Below are positions 15,024 to 23,979 of a stretch of 64,000 nucleotides of DNA, piece by piece. Position 1 is the first letter of the stretch; every line of letters starts with the position of its first letter. The DNA is from Caballeronia telluris. GTDB taxonomy: Bacteria > Pseudomonadota > Gammaproteobacteria > Burkholderiales > Burkholderiaceae. The position numbers and the translations under genes are program-made. Location: assembly GCF_001544495.1 (NCBI RefSeq), contig NZ_FCNZ02000006.1:124001-188000 (forward strand). The letters run 5' to 3'. The notes beneath the pieces were generated by a model, which saw only the letters and a list, made by a program, of their open reading frames with translations, did no database searches and was not told where the DNA came from.

Positions 15024-17699
15024 ATGACCCAACGCGACCTCTCCCCGTTCCTGCGCCGTCTCAACGATCATTGCGCGCGCGCGCTCGCCGATGCGGCGAG
15101 CCTCTGCGAAACGCGCGCTCACCGGGACATCGAGGTCGAGCACTGGCTCATCAAGCTGCTCGAACTCGGCGACGGCGATCTCGTCGCGATCGTGCGCCGC
15201 TATGAACTCGACGTCGACGCGATCTGGAGCGGTCTGCTCGCCGCGATCGACCGTTTCCCGCACGAGATGCGCGGCAAGCCGGCTTTGTCGCAACGGCTCG
15301 GGACGTGGCTCGAAGCAGCGTGGATGCGCGCGTCGCTCGAAGAAGGCGCGACGTCGATCCGCTCGGCCCATCTTTTCGCGGCGCTCGCCGACGCGCCGCA
15401 TCTCTTGCGCGCGCCCGACGCGTGGCCGCTGCTCTCCGTTTCCGCGACGCAGATCGACCGGCTGCGGGCAGAGCTCGACCGGGTGTCGGTAGAAGCGACG
15501 CACATCGACGGCGACGGCAACGAGAGCGCATCAACTCCGCGTGAGCCGGAACAGCAGGCGCCGAAAGTCACGCATCGCAACGAATCTGAAGCGCTGCGCC
15601 GCTTCACCATCGACATCACGCAAAAGGCGCGTGACGGCAAGATCGACCCGGTATTCGGACGCGACGTCGAGATCCGGCAAATGGTCGATATTCTCGCGCG
15701 GCGCCGCAAGAACAATCCGATCCTCGTCGGCGATCCGGGCGTCGGCAAGACCGCGCTGGTCGAAGGGCTCGCGCTCAGGATCGCGGAAGGCGACGTGCCC
15801 GCGGCCATTCGCAGCGTGAGCGTGCTCACGCTCGATCTTGGTCTTTTGCAAGCGGGCGCGGGCGTCAAGGGCGAATTCGAGCAGCGTCTGAAGAACGTGA
15901 TCGAAGCCGTCCAGCAATCGGCGACGCCGATCCTGCTCTTCATCGACGAAGCGCATACGCTGATCGGCGCGGGCAACACGGCGGGCGGCGCGGATGCCGC
16001 GAACCTGCTGAAACCCGCGCTCGCACGCGGCGAGCTGCGCACGATCGCGGCGACGACGTGGTCCGAATACAAACAATACTTCGAGCGCGACGCCGCGCTC
16101 GAACGGCGCTTCCAGATGGTCAAGGTCGACGAACCCGACGACGACCGCGCCTGCCTGATGCTGCGCGGCCTGAAGGAACGCTATGCGTCGCACCACGGCG
16201 TGCATATCACCGACGCGGCGGTCGGCGCGGCCGTGCGCCTGTCGCGTCGTTATCTGACCGGGCGCCAGTTGCCCGACAAGGCCGTCGATCTGCTCGACAC
16301 CGCCGCGGCGCGCGTCAGGATGAGCATGGACGCGACGCCGATCGCAATGTCGACCTGCATCGCCGAACGTGCGGCGCTCGACGTCGAACGCACGGCGCTC
16401 GTGCAGGATCAGGGGGCGACCGCCGCCGACATGAGCGAGCGGCTCGCCGCCATCGACGCGCGGCTCGCGGCGCTCGCGCTCGAACTCGCGCGGCTCGAAC
16501 GCGAGTACGCCGAGCAGAAGGCCGCGACCGAAACGCTGATCGCGCGCCGCGAAGAATGGCGCGCGGCCACGGACGAATCGACGCGTCGCGAACTGAAGCA
16601 AGCGATCGCGGCCGCGCACGCCGTCATCGCGGAACATGGCGCAAACGCGCTGATCCACGCGGAAGTCGACGAAGCGGCAATCGCCCGCGTGATCGCCGAC
16701 TGGACGGGCGTCCCGGCGGGCAGCCTGCTCTCCGACGAACTCGCGACGCTGCTCGATCTGGAGACGCAACTCGGCCGCGTCGTGGTCGGACAGGACGACG
16801 CGCTCGCTGCGCTCGGCAAGAGTCTGCGTGCCGCGAAGGCCGGGCTCAAGTCGGAGGAAGCGCCGCTCGGCGTGTTCCTGCTCGTGGGACCGTCCGGCGT
16901 CGGCAAGACGGAAACCGCGCGCACGCTCGCCGATCTGATGTTCGGCGGCGAGCGCGCGCTCGTCACGATCAATCTGTCCGAGTATCAGGAAGCGCATACC
17001 GTGTCGCAACTGAAGGGCTCGCCGCCGGGCTATGTCGGTTACGGGCAAGGCGGCGTATTGACCGAGGCCGTGCGTCAGCGGCCCTACTCCGTCATCCTGC
17101 TCGACGAAGTCGAAAAGGCGCATCGCGATGTGCTGAATCTGTTCTATCAAGTGTTCGATCGCGGTTTCATGCGCGACGGCGAAGGGCGCGTGATCGATTT
17201 CCGCAACACCGTGATCCTGATGACGTCGAATCTCGGCAGCGACGAGATCATGGCCGCGACGGACGCGGTCACCGACGCCGGCGGCGAAGCGACCAACGGC
17301 ATGCTGATGGAAACCATCCGCCCGCTGCTCGTCGAGCACTTTCAGCCGGCGCTGCTCGCGCGCTTTCAGACGGTCGTTTATCGGCCGCTGTCGGCTGACG
17401 CGCTGGCGTCGATCGTCCGCATGAAGCTCGACAAGGTGACGAAGCGCATCGAACGGCGCTTCGACGTGCCGCTCGTCTGCGACGACGCGCTCGTCGCGGA
17501 ACTCGTGCGAGCCTGCCGTCTGCCGGACTCCGGCGCGCGCAACATCGACAGTCTGCTCGACCAGCAAATCCTGCCGGTGCTCGCGCGCGAACTGCTGGCG
17601 CGCGCGGCGAGTCAGCGCAAGAGCGCGGCCGTCCGGCTGTCGTACTCCGATGACCAAGGCATTGCCGTCGAATTCGACGAAGCAGGCAACGTGCAATGA
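15024..17699 (+). CDS. tssH: T6SS sheath-recycling AAA+ ATPase TssH (ClpV)
   Basis: ClpV (891 residues) unfolds contracted TssB/TssC sheaths so they can be reused. The N-terminal Clp repeat domain covers about residues 1-150. The first AAA+ module has Walker A 'GDPGVGKT' near residue 240 and Walker B 'LLFIDEAHTL'. A middle coiled coil spans about 440-520, and the second AAA+ module has Walker A 'GPSGVGKT' near residue 622 and Walker B 'VILLDEVEKAH'. The ATG at 15024 gives the expected N-terminus, but no Shine-Dalgarno sequence is visible ahead of it, only CTTCTAATTCCCTCTT. Its stop overlaps tssE. Confidence 0.97.
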   Translation: MTQRDLSPFLRRLNDHCARALADAASLCETRAHRDIEVEHWLIKLLELGDGDLVAIVRRYELDVDAIWSGLLAAIDRFPHEMRGKPALSQRLGTWLEAAWMRASLEEGATSIRSAHLFAALADAPHLLRAPDAWPLLSVSATQIDRLRAELDRVSVEATHIDGDGNESASTPREPEQQAPKVTHRNESEALRRFTIDITQKARDGKIDPVFGRDVEIRQMVDILARRRKNNPILVGDPGVGKTALVEGLALRIAEGDVPAAIRSVSVLTLDLGLLQAGAGVKGEFEQRLKNVIEAVQQSATPILLFIDEAHTLIGAGNTAGGADAANLLKPALARGELRTIAATTWSEYKQYFERDAALERRFQMVKVDEPDDDRACLMLRGLKERYASHHGVHITDAAVGAAVRLSRRYLTGRQLPDKAVDLLDTAAARVRMSMDATPIAMSTCIAERAALDVERTALVQDQGATAADMSERLAAIDARLAALALELARLEREYAEQKAATETLIARREEWRAATDESTRRELKQAIAAAHAVIAEHGANALIHAEVDEAAIARVIADWTGVPAGSLLSDELATLLDLETQLGRVVVGQDDALAALGKSLRAAKAGLKSEEAPLGVFLLVGPSGVGKTETARTLADLMFGGERALVTINLSEYQEAHTVSQLKGSPPGYVGYGQGGVLTEAVRQRPYSVILLDEVEKAHRDVLNLFYQVFDRGFMRDGEGRVIDFRNTVILMTSNLGSDEIMAATDAVTDAGGEATNGMLMETIRPLLVEHFQPALLARFQTVVYRPLSADALASIVRMKLDKVTKRIERRFDVPLVCDDALVAELVRACRLPDSGARNIDSLLDQQILPVLARELLARAASQRKSAAVRLSYSDDQGIAVEFDEAGNVQ

Positions 17700-18121
17700 C
17701 GACGGGCCCGTCGCTCTACGACATGCTGCTCGGCCACATCGACGGCGTGTCGCTCGACGCTCACGACAACAACACGCTCGAAATCCTGAGCGTGCTGGAG
17801 AACGTGAGGCGCATTTTGAACACGCGCGCGGGCACGCTCAAGCATCTGCCGAATTACGGGCTGCCGGATCTGAGCACGATCTATCGGAATCTGCCGGCGT
17901 CGGCGCATCAATTGAAGGCGCAGATGGAAGCGACGCTGCTTGTCTACGAGCCGCGCATTCGTTCGATCGATCTCGACGTACTGCCGACCGAGAACGGGAT
18001 GCTGATCAGCTATGAGATGACGTGTCATTTGAGGAAGCACGGTCTCGTGCGCTTTGGGACGCACTATGAACCGCACGGGCGCACAAGGGTGGAATGGCGG
18101 CGGCGGGGGGATGGGGATTGA
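17696..18121 (+). CDS. tssE: T6SS baseplate protein TssE (gp25-like)
   Basis: The 141-residue protein belongs to the gp25/GPW lysozyme-like baseplate family. Markers are 'SLYDMLLGHIDG', 'ILSVLENVRRILNTRAGTLKHLPNYGLPDL' read across two helices, and 'YEPRIRSIDLDVLP'. It nucleates sheath assembly in the TssEFG wedge. The ATG overlaps the tssH stop by 4 bp. It is the last T6SS gene of the rightward arm; its usual partners tssF and tssG do not follow. Confidence 0.93.
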   Translation: MTTGPSLYDMLLGHIDGVSLDAHDNNTLEILSVLENVRRILNTRAGTLKHLPNYGLPDLSTIYRNLPASAHQLKAQMEATLLVYEPRIRSIDLDVLPTENGMLISYEMTCHLRKHGLVRFGTHYEPHGRTRVEWRRRGDGD

Positions 18122-18141
18122 GCGACGCGCTTCGCGTCGCT
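18121..18141 (+). terminator. Hairpin directly after tssE
   Basis: A perfect 9-bp stem with 3-nt loop (AGCGACGCG, CTT, CGCGTCGCT) begins at the last base of the tssE stop codon. No U-tract follows, so it may be a Rho-assisted end or a 3' stabilising structure for the T6SS mRNA. Confidence 0.5.
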
Positions 18142-18295
18142 GCGACAGGCAACTTCAAATGATCTAAACACTTCCTCGCACGTATCCGCCCGAACGCCCA
18201 CGCCGTGTCCCCGCATTGGCGCCGCACCCTCAACCGCGCGTAATATTGAGCACCTCAACCCGACCGCCAATATAAAAGCCGAAAAGGGAGACACC

Positions 18296-19939
18296 ATGAG
18301 CACCGGCATGTATGAAGCAGGCCTCGACAAAACGGCCGCCAACTTCGCGGCCCTTACGCCGCTCACGTTCATCGAGCGCACCGCGGCCGTCTATCCGACG
18401 CTCCCCGCCATCGTGCACGGCGCCATCCGCCGCAACTGGGCCGAGACCTACGCGCGCGCGCGGCGCCTCGCCTCGGCGCTGAACGCGCGCGGCATCGGCG
18501 CGGGCGACACGGTCGCCGCGATGCTCCCGAACATCCCCGAAATGGTGGAGGCGCACTTCGGCATTCCGATGGCGGGCGCCGTGCTCAATACGCTCAACAC
18601 GCGCCTCGACGCAAGTACGCTCGCCTTCATGCTCACGCACGGCGAGGCGAAGGCGGTGCTGATCGACCGCGAGTTCTCGGCGGTGATGCGCGAGGCGCTG
18701 GCGCAGCTCGACCACCCGCTCCTCGTGATCGACATCGACGACAGCGAATACACCGGAGCGGGCGAGCGCATCGGCGAGATCGACTACGAGCGTCTGCTCG
18801 CGAGCGGCGATCCGGCGTTCCAATGGGCGCCGCCGTCGGACGAATGGAACGCGATCTGCCTGAACTACACCTCAGGGACGACCGGCAATCCGAAAGGCGT
18901 CGTCTACCACCATCGCGGCGCCTACACGAACGCGGTGAGCAACATCCTCGAATGGGACATGCCGAAGCACGCCGTGTACTTGTGGACGCTGCCAATGTTC
19001 CATTGCAACGGCTGGTGCTTTCCCTGGACGGTCGCCGCGCGCGCGGGCGTGAATGTCTGCCTGCGCCGCGTCGACGCGAAGACCATCTTCGACCTGATCC
19101 GCAGCGAACGCGTCACCCACTATTGCGGCGCGCCGATCGTGCAGAACCTGCTCGTCAATGCGCCCGATTCGATGAAGGAAGGCATCGCGCATCGCGTGCA
19201 CGCGATGGTCGCGGGCGCCGCGCCGCCCGCTGCGATGATCGAAGGCATGGAGCGGCTCGGCTTCGAACTGACGCACGTCTACGGTCTCACCGAAGTGTAT
19301 GGACCGGCCGCCGTGTGCGCGCAGCAGGACGCGTGGCGCGCGCTCGATATCGGCGAGCGTGCGCGTCTGAACGCGCGGCAGGGCGTGCGCTATCACTTGC
19401 AGGACGCGGTATCCGTGCTCGATCCGCTCACGATGCAGCCCGTGACCGCCGACGGCGAGACCATCGGCGAAATCATGTTTCGCGGCAACATCACGATGAA
19501 AGGCTATCTGAAGAATGCAGCCGCAACCGAGGAAGCGTTTCGCGGCGGCTGGTTTCACACCGGCGATCTCGCGGTCGCGTACCCCGACGGCTACGTGCGC
19601 ATCAAGGACCGCAGCAAGGACATCATCATCTCCGGCGGCGAGAACATTTCAAGTATCGAAGTGGAAGACGTGCTGTACCGTCATCCGGCGGTGCTTGCGG
19701 TGGCCGTCGTCGCGAAGCCGGACGCGCGCTGGGGCGAGACGCCCTGCGCGTTCGTCGAACTCAAGGCGGGCGCCAACGTGAGCGCCGACGATCTGATCGC
19801 GCATTGCAAGGCGCATCTCGCGGGCTTCAAGGTGCCGCGCGCAATCGAGTTCTGCGAACTGCCGAAGACATCGACGGGCAAGATCCAGAAGTTCGAATTG
19901 AGGAAGCGCGCGGGATCGGTGACGGCCATCGACGTCTGA
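18296..19939 (+). CDS. AMP-binding acyl-CoA synthetase (medium/short-chain type)
   Basis: This 547-residue ANL-family enzyme activates a carboxylic acid with ATP to the acyl-AMP and then the CoA thioester. The P-loop 'NYTSGTTGNPKGVVYHH' lies near residue 193. The A5-type motif is 'HVYGLTEVYGP', the hinge region has 'GGWFHTGDLAVAYPDGYVRIKDR', and the catalytic lysine is in 'PKTSTGKIQKFELR' near the C-terminus. These sequences are closest to the long/medium-chain plant-type AMP-ligases common in Burkholderia; the substrate cannot be read from sequence. A GGGAG ribosome site precedes ATG 18296. The crotonase gene follows after 12 bp, so a fatty or branched acid breakdown role is likely. Confidence 0.88.
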   Translation: MSTGMYEAGLDKTAANFAALTPLTFIERTAAVYPTLPAIVHGAIRRNWAETYARARRLASALNARGIGAGDTVAAMLPNIPEMVEAHFGIPMAGAVLNTLNTRLDASTLAFMLTHGEAKAVLIDREFSAVMREALAQLDHPLLVIDIDDSEYTGAGERIGEIDYERLLASGDPAFQWAPPSDEWNAICLNYTSGTTGNPKGVVYHHRGAYTNAVSNILEWDMPKHAVYLWTLPMFHCNGWCFPWTVAARAGVNVCLRRVDAKTIFDLIRSERVTHYCGAPIVQNLLVNAPDSMKEGIAHRVHAMVAGAAPPAAMIEGMERLGFELTHVYGLTEVYGPAAVCAQQDAWRALDIGERARLNARQGVRYHLQDAVSVLDPLTMQPVTADGETIGEIMFRGNITMKGYLKNAAATEEAFRGGWFHTGDLAVAYPDGYVRIKDRSKDIIISGGENISSIEVEDVLYRHPAVLAVAVVAKPDARWGETPCAFVELKAGANVSADDLIAHCKAHLAGFKVPRAIEFCELPKTSTGKIQKFELRKRAGSVTAIDV

Positions 19940-19951
19940 CGGAGCGAAGAC

Positions 19952-20740
19952 ATGAGCGAAGCACCTTTGATCGTCGAACGGGACGCATACGGGCTACCCG
20001 GCGTCCTCTGCATCACGCTGAACCGGCCGGGCGCGTTCAATGCGTTGTCGGAAGCGCTGCTCGACGCGTTGCAGCGCGCGCTCGACGAAGCGTCGGAGTC
20101 GGACGCACGCGTGGTCGTGATCGCCGGCAGCGGGCGCGCGTTCTGCGCGGGGCATGATCTGAAGGAGATGCGCGCGGAGCCATCGCTCGACTACTATCGG
20201 GCGCTCTTCGCGCGCTGCTCGCAGATGATGCTGACGATCCAGCGCATGCCGCAGCCGGTGATCGCGCGCGTGCACGGCATCGCGACGGCCGCCGGTTGCC
20301 AGCTCGTCGCGATGTGCGATCTCGCCGTGGCCGCGAGCGATGCGCGCTTCGCCGCGTCGGGCGTCAACTACGGCCTGTTCTGCGCGACGCCGAGCGTACC
20401 GCTCTCGCGCAACGTGTCGCGCAAGGCGGCATTCGAAATGCTCGTGACCGGCGATTTCATCGATGCGAATACGGCGCTCGAACGCGGCCTCGTCAATCGC
20501 GTGGCCGAGCCCGATCGACTCGACGATGCCACGCGCGCGCTCGCGGCAAGCATCTGCGAAAAGCCGCGCGCGGCGATTGCGGCAGGCAAGGGCCTCTTCT
20601 ACCGGCAACTCGAAGCGGGCATCGAAAGCGCGTACCAGCTTGCCGGCGAGACGATGGCGTGCAACATGATGGACGACGCCGCGCTCGAAGGCACGCAGGC
20701 ATTCATCGACAAGCGCACGCCGAACTGGCGCAAACCGTAA
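19952..20740 (+). CDS. Enoyl-CoA hydratase/isomerase family protein (ECHDC3-like)
   Basis: The 262-residue crotonase-fold protein has the two oxyanion-hole segments 'AGSGRAFCAGHDLKEM' (near residue 58) and 'GIATAAGCQLVAMCDLAVA' (near residue 110). The next segment reads 'FAASGVNYGLFCATPSVPLS', as in the ECHDC3 subgroup, where the usual catalytic Glu of enoyl-CoA hydratase is not conserved. Hydratase activity is therefore uncertain; thioesterase, isomerase or other crotonase chemistry is possible. It follows the acyl-CoA synthetase by 12 bp in a two-gene operon and ends 9 bp from the convergent alcohol dehydrogenase. Confidence 0.85.
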   Translation: MSEAPLIVERDAYGLPGVLCITLNRPGAFNALSEALLDALQRALDEASESDARVVVIAGSGRAFCAGHDLKEMRAEPSLDYYRALFARCSQMMLTIQRMPQPVIARVHGIATAAGCQLVAMCDLAVAASDARFAASGVNYGLFCATPSVPLSRNVSRKAAFEMLVTGDFIDANTALERGLVNRVAEPDRLDDATRALAASICEKPRAAIAAGKGLFYRQLEAGIESAYQLAGETMACNMMDDAALEGTQAFIDKRTPNWRKP

Positions 20741-20749
20741 CTGCGCTTC

Positions 20750-21766
20750 TTAGCCCATCGTGAGCACGACCCGAAAGCGCGCCGCGCCGCTCATCATGCG
20801 GTCGTAGGCTTCGGGCGCGCGCGCAAGCGGGAATTCCTCGATCATCGGCTTCACGCCCGAGAGCGCGCTGAAGTCGAGCGTGTCCTGCGAATCGGCCGAC
20901 GTGCCCGACGGCCAGCCCTGCACCGAATGCCGCCCCATGATGAACTGCGCGATCGGCACCTCGACCGGCTCCTGCCCGATCCCGACCATGATCATCTTGC
21001 CGTTCAGCCCGAGGCCGCCGAGCGCCGCGCTCATCGCCTTGCCGCTCGTCGCCGTTGCCAGGATCACCTTCGCGCCGCCGAGCGCGGTGAGCGATTCGGC
21101 GACGTTCTCCGCGCTGCTGTCGATGTAGTGATGCGCGCCCAGTTCGGTTGCGAGCGGTGCCTTGTCCTTGCCGCGCGCGATGGCGACGGTCCGAAAGCCC
21201 ATCTTCCTCGCGAACTGCACGCCGAGGTGCCCGAGCCCGCCGATCCCGAGAATCGCGACGACCTCGCCCGCCCGCGCGCCGCTGTTGCGCAGCGCGTTGA
21301 ACGTCGTGATGCCGGCGCAGAGAAGCGGGGCGGCATCGACGTCCGAGAGGTCGTCGGGGATACGGGCGAGCGCCTGCACGGGCGCGACCATGTAGTTCGC
21401 GTAGCCGCCGTCGTAGCTGATACCGGGCACGAGCGCGCGCTGGCAAAGCACGAAGTCGCCGCGCCGGCAGTGATCGCAATGGCCGCAGTGACCGCCATGC
21501 CAGCCGACGCCCACGCGTTGTCCGACCTTCCACTCGTCGACTTCGGCACCGACCGCATCGACGACGCCCGCGATCTCGTGTCCCGGCACGCGCGGATATT
21601 GCAGACCCGGCCACTGGCCTTCCTTGGTCAGCGAATCGCTGTGACAGATGCCGCACGCCTGCACCTTGATGCGGACCTGCCCCGGCCCCGGCTCGGGCAC
21701 ATCGCGCTCGACCAGTTGCAGCGGGCCGCCCGCTTCCGTCACTTCCACGGCTTTCATCGTTGCCAT
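20750..21766 (-). CDS. adhP: Zinc-dependent alcohol dehydrogenase (AdhP-like)
   Basis: This 338-residue medium-chain dehydrogenase oxidises alcohols such as ethanol with NAD. The catalytic zinc region is 'ACGICHSDSLTKEG' with 'PGHEIAGVV'. The structural zinc Cys set is 'CGHCDHCRRGDFVLC' near residues 91-105. The cofactor loop is 'GIGGLGHLGVQFA'. ATG 21766 has GGAGACACGCG upstream; a second ATG nine bases inside is possible. It is the last gene after the aldehyde dehydrogenase and DUF779 genes, so this set likely converts alcohol to aldehyde to acid. The symbol is by resemblance only. Confidence 0.88.
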   Translation of the reverse strand: MATMKAVEVTEAGGPLQLVERDVPEPGPGQVRIKVQACGICHSDSLTKEGQWPGLQYPRVPGHEIAGVVDAVGAEVDEWKVGQRVGVGWHGGHCGHCDHCRRGDFVLCQRALVPGISYDGGYANYMVAPVQALARIPDDLSDVDAAPLLCAGITTFNALRNSGARAGEVVAILGIGGLGHLGVQFARKMGFRTVAIARGKDKAPLATELGAHHYIDSSAENVAESLTALGGAKVILATATSGKAMSAALGGLGLNGKMIMVGIGQEPVEVPIAQFIMGRHSVQGWPSGTSADSQDTLDFSALSGVKPMIEEFPLARAPEAYDRMMSGAARFRVVLTMG

Positions 21767-21831
21767 CGCGTGTCTCCGGTGTCGGTGAATTCTGGAATTT
21801 ACCACCGCGGAGATTTGCAGGCAGGGACCGC

Positions 21832-22224
21832 TCAGCCGCCCGCCGATTCGACCGGATGCCGCGCAAGCCACGCCCATTCGGCGTCGTCGAAAAGACGCGA
21901 GCGCGTGAGAAAGCGCAGACCCGTGGGCCGTTCCAGAGAAAACATGCCGCCGTTGCCCTTCACGCAATCGATGATCAGTTGCGTGTGCTGCCAGTATTCG
22001 AATTGCGATTCGCTCATGTAGAACGGCACGCCCGCGATCGTGCCGAGCTTCACGTCCGAGCCGCCGACCATGAACTCGCTGGCCGGAAACATCATCGGCG
22101 CACTGCCGTCGCAGCAGCCGCCCGATTGATGGAACAGCACGTCGCCGTGTTCCGCCCTGAGCTGCTCGATCAACTCGATGGCTGCGGGCGTCGCGACGAC
22201 TCGCTCTATGTCCTCTTGACTCAT
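21832..22224 (-). CDS. DUF779 family protein
   Basis: The 130-residue protein belongs to DUF779, a family almost always encoded beside acetaldehyde dehydrogenases of the ExaC/AcoD type. It contains the conserved 'LFHQSGGCCDGSAPMMF' with paired Cys, and 'PFYMSESQFEYWQHTQLIIDCV' spread over two elements. The Cys pair suggests metal or thiol chemistry, but no function is established. It lies 56 bp after the aldehyde dehydrogenase gene in the same direction. Confidence 0.88.
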   Translation of the reverse strand: MSQEDIERVVATPAAIELIEQLRAEHGDVLFHQSGGCCDGSAPMMFPASEFMVGGSDVKLGTIAGVPFYMSESQFEYWQHTQLIIDCVKGNGGMFSLERPTGLRFLTRSRLFDDAEWAWLARHPVESAGG

Positions 22225-22280
22225 GGCGCGATCCTCTTGGACGAGCGGCCGTTCAAGACCGCTCGCGTCGCTCGAAAAGC

Positions 22281-23801
22281 TTAGAAGAATCCAAGCGGCT
22301 TTTGGCTATAGCTCACCAGCAGGTTTTTCGTCTGCTGATAATGATCGAGCATCATCTTGTGATTCTCCCGACCAATACCCGACTGCTTGTAGCCGCCGAA
22401 CGCCGCATGCGCCGGATACGCGTGATAGCAGTTGGTCCACACGCGTCCCGCCTGAATGTCGCGGCCGAACCGATACGCACGCGTGCCGTCGCGCGTCCAC
22501 ACGCCTGCGCCCAAGCCGTAAAGCGTGTCGTTGGCGATTTGGAGCGCTTCCTCTTCGTTCTTGAAGGTCGTCACCGAGACCACCGGCCCGAAGATTTCCT
22601 CCTGGAAGATGCGCATCTTGTTGTGGCCGCGAAACACGGTCGGCTTCACGTAATAGCCGTTTTGCAATTCGCCGTCGAGTGCATTGCGCTCGCCGCCGAT
22701 CAGGCACTCCGCGCCTTCCTGCTTGCCTAGATCGATGTACGACAGGATCTTTTCCAGTTGCTCCTGCGAGGCCTGCGCACCGATCATCGTCTTCGAATCG
22801 AGCGGATGCCCCTGACTGATCGCCGCGACACGCTTCAACGCGCGCTCCATGAAGCGGTCGTAAATCTTCTCCTCGACCAGCACGCGCGACGGACACGTGC
22901 ACACTTCGCCCTGATTCAGCGCGAACATCGCGAAGCCTTCGAGCGCCTTGTCGAAGAAGCTGTCGTCTTCGTTCATGACGTCGGCGAAGAAGATGTTCGG
23001 GCTCTTGCCGCCGAGTTCGAGCGTCACCGGAATCAGGTTCTGGCTCGCGTACTGCATGATGAGACGCCCGGTCGTGGTCTCGCCGGTAAAGGCGATCTTC
23101 GCGATGCGCTTGTTCGATGCGAGCGGCTTGCCCGCTTCGAGTCCGAAGCCGTTGACCACGTTCAGCACGCCGGGCGGCAGCAGGTCTTCGATCAGTTCCA
23201 TCACGACGAGCAGCGACGCCGGCGTCTGCTCGGCGGGCTTGAGCACCACGCAGTTGCCGGCGGCGAGCGCGGGCGCGAGCTTCCACGTCGCCATCAGGAT
23301 CGGGAAATTCCACGGGATGATCTGACCGACCACACCGAGCGGCTCGTGGAAGTGATACGCGACGGTGTCGTCGTCGATTTGCGAGAGCGAGCCTTCCTGC
23401 GCACGCGCGCAACTCGCGAAGTACCGGAAGTGATCGATGGCGAGCGGAATGTCGGCGGCCATCGTCTCGCGCAGCGGCTTGCCGTTGTCGATGGTCTCGG
23501 CCACCGCGATGCGCGTGTGATTCGCCTCGATGCGGTCCGCGATCTTGTTAAGGATGTTCGCGCGCTCGGTCGCGGAGGTCTTGCCCCACGACGCCTTCGC
23601 CTTGTGCGCGGCATCGAGTGCGAGTTCGATGTCGGCTTCGCGCGAACGCGGGATCGACGTGAACGGCTCGCCGGTGATGGGCGAAATGTTGTCGAAGTAC
23701 TCGCCGCCTAGCGGCGCGACCCACTTGCCGCCGATGAAATTGCCATATTGCTTCTTGAACGGGTATTCGGTCGTCAGGAACTGCATCTCGGCGTGATTCA
23801 T
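22281..23801 (-). CDS. NAD-dependent aldehyde dehydrogenase (ExaC/AcoD-like)
   Basis: The 506-residue protein oxidises aldehydes to acids. The conserved '[17 protein letters not shown]' holds the catalytic Glu and '[17 protein letters not shown]' the catalytic Cys; '[21 protein letters not shown]' is the cofactor region, and the C-terminus '[15 protein letters not shown]' is typical. The start at 23801 is supported by GAGGAG nearby; the longer reading from 23933 adds an unrelated N-terminus. With DUF779 and the alcohol dehydrogenase it forms an ethanol/acetaldehyde oxidation set, often under an AcoR-type sigma-54 activator, for which no gene is seen here. Confidence 0.92.
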   Translation of the reverse strand: MNHAEMQFLTTEYPFKKQYGNFIGGKWVAPLGGEYFDNISPITGEPFTSIPRSREADIELALDAAHKAKASWGKTSATERANILNKIADRIEANHTRIAVAETIDNGKPLRETMAADIPLAIDHFRYFASCARAQEGSLSQIDDDTVAYHFHEPLGVVGQIIPWNFPILMATWKLAPALAAGNCVVLKPAEQTPASLLVVMELIEDLLPPGVLNVVNGFGLEAGKPLASNKRIAKIAFTGETTTGRLIMQYASQNLIPVTLELGGKSPNIFFADVMNEDDSFFDKALEGFAMFALNQGEVCTCPSRVLVEEKIYDRFMERALKRVAAISQGHPLDSKTMIGAQASQEQLEKILSYIDLGKQEGAECLIGGERNALDGELQNGYYVKPTVFRGHNKMRIFQEEIFGPVVSVTTFKNEEEALQIANDTLYGLGAGVWTRDGTRAYRFGRDIQAGRVWTNCYHAYPAHAAFGGYKQSGIGRENHKMMLDHYQQTKNLLVSYSQKPLGFF

Positions 23802-23868
23802 GTGTGCTCCTCGCATATCGTTTGAGTGACCGGCCCGGTCTAACCGTGCCGTACCGGCCACCCACGCT

Positions 23869-23884
23869 TGCGAGTTCCATGCCA
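23869..23884 (-). promoter_or_regulatory. Candidate sigma-54 promoter of the aldehyde dehydrogenase operon
   Basis: On the minus strand the sequence TGGCATGGAACTCGCA has GG and GC dinucleotides at the spacing required for a -24/-12 promoter (consensus TGGCAC-N5-TTGC), with two mismatches. It stands about 68 bp before the ATG at 23801. ExaC-type dehydrogenases are often sigma-54 dependent. This is a hand match and could be chance. Confidence 0.35.
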
Positions 23885-23979
23885 TCCGCCGCTTGCCGCT
23901 CCGGCGCGGGCTGCGCGCGTTAGCGCGGCCCATGCGCTGTCATCTTCTGGCGCAGTGTATCGAAATGGGACAGACGATC

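Noticed and set aside
15531..17696. Open frame of 721 codons opposite tssH
   Set aside because: ClpV motifs are all on the plus strand; the antisense product has no recognisable feature.
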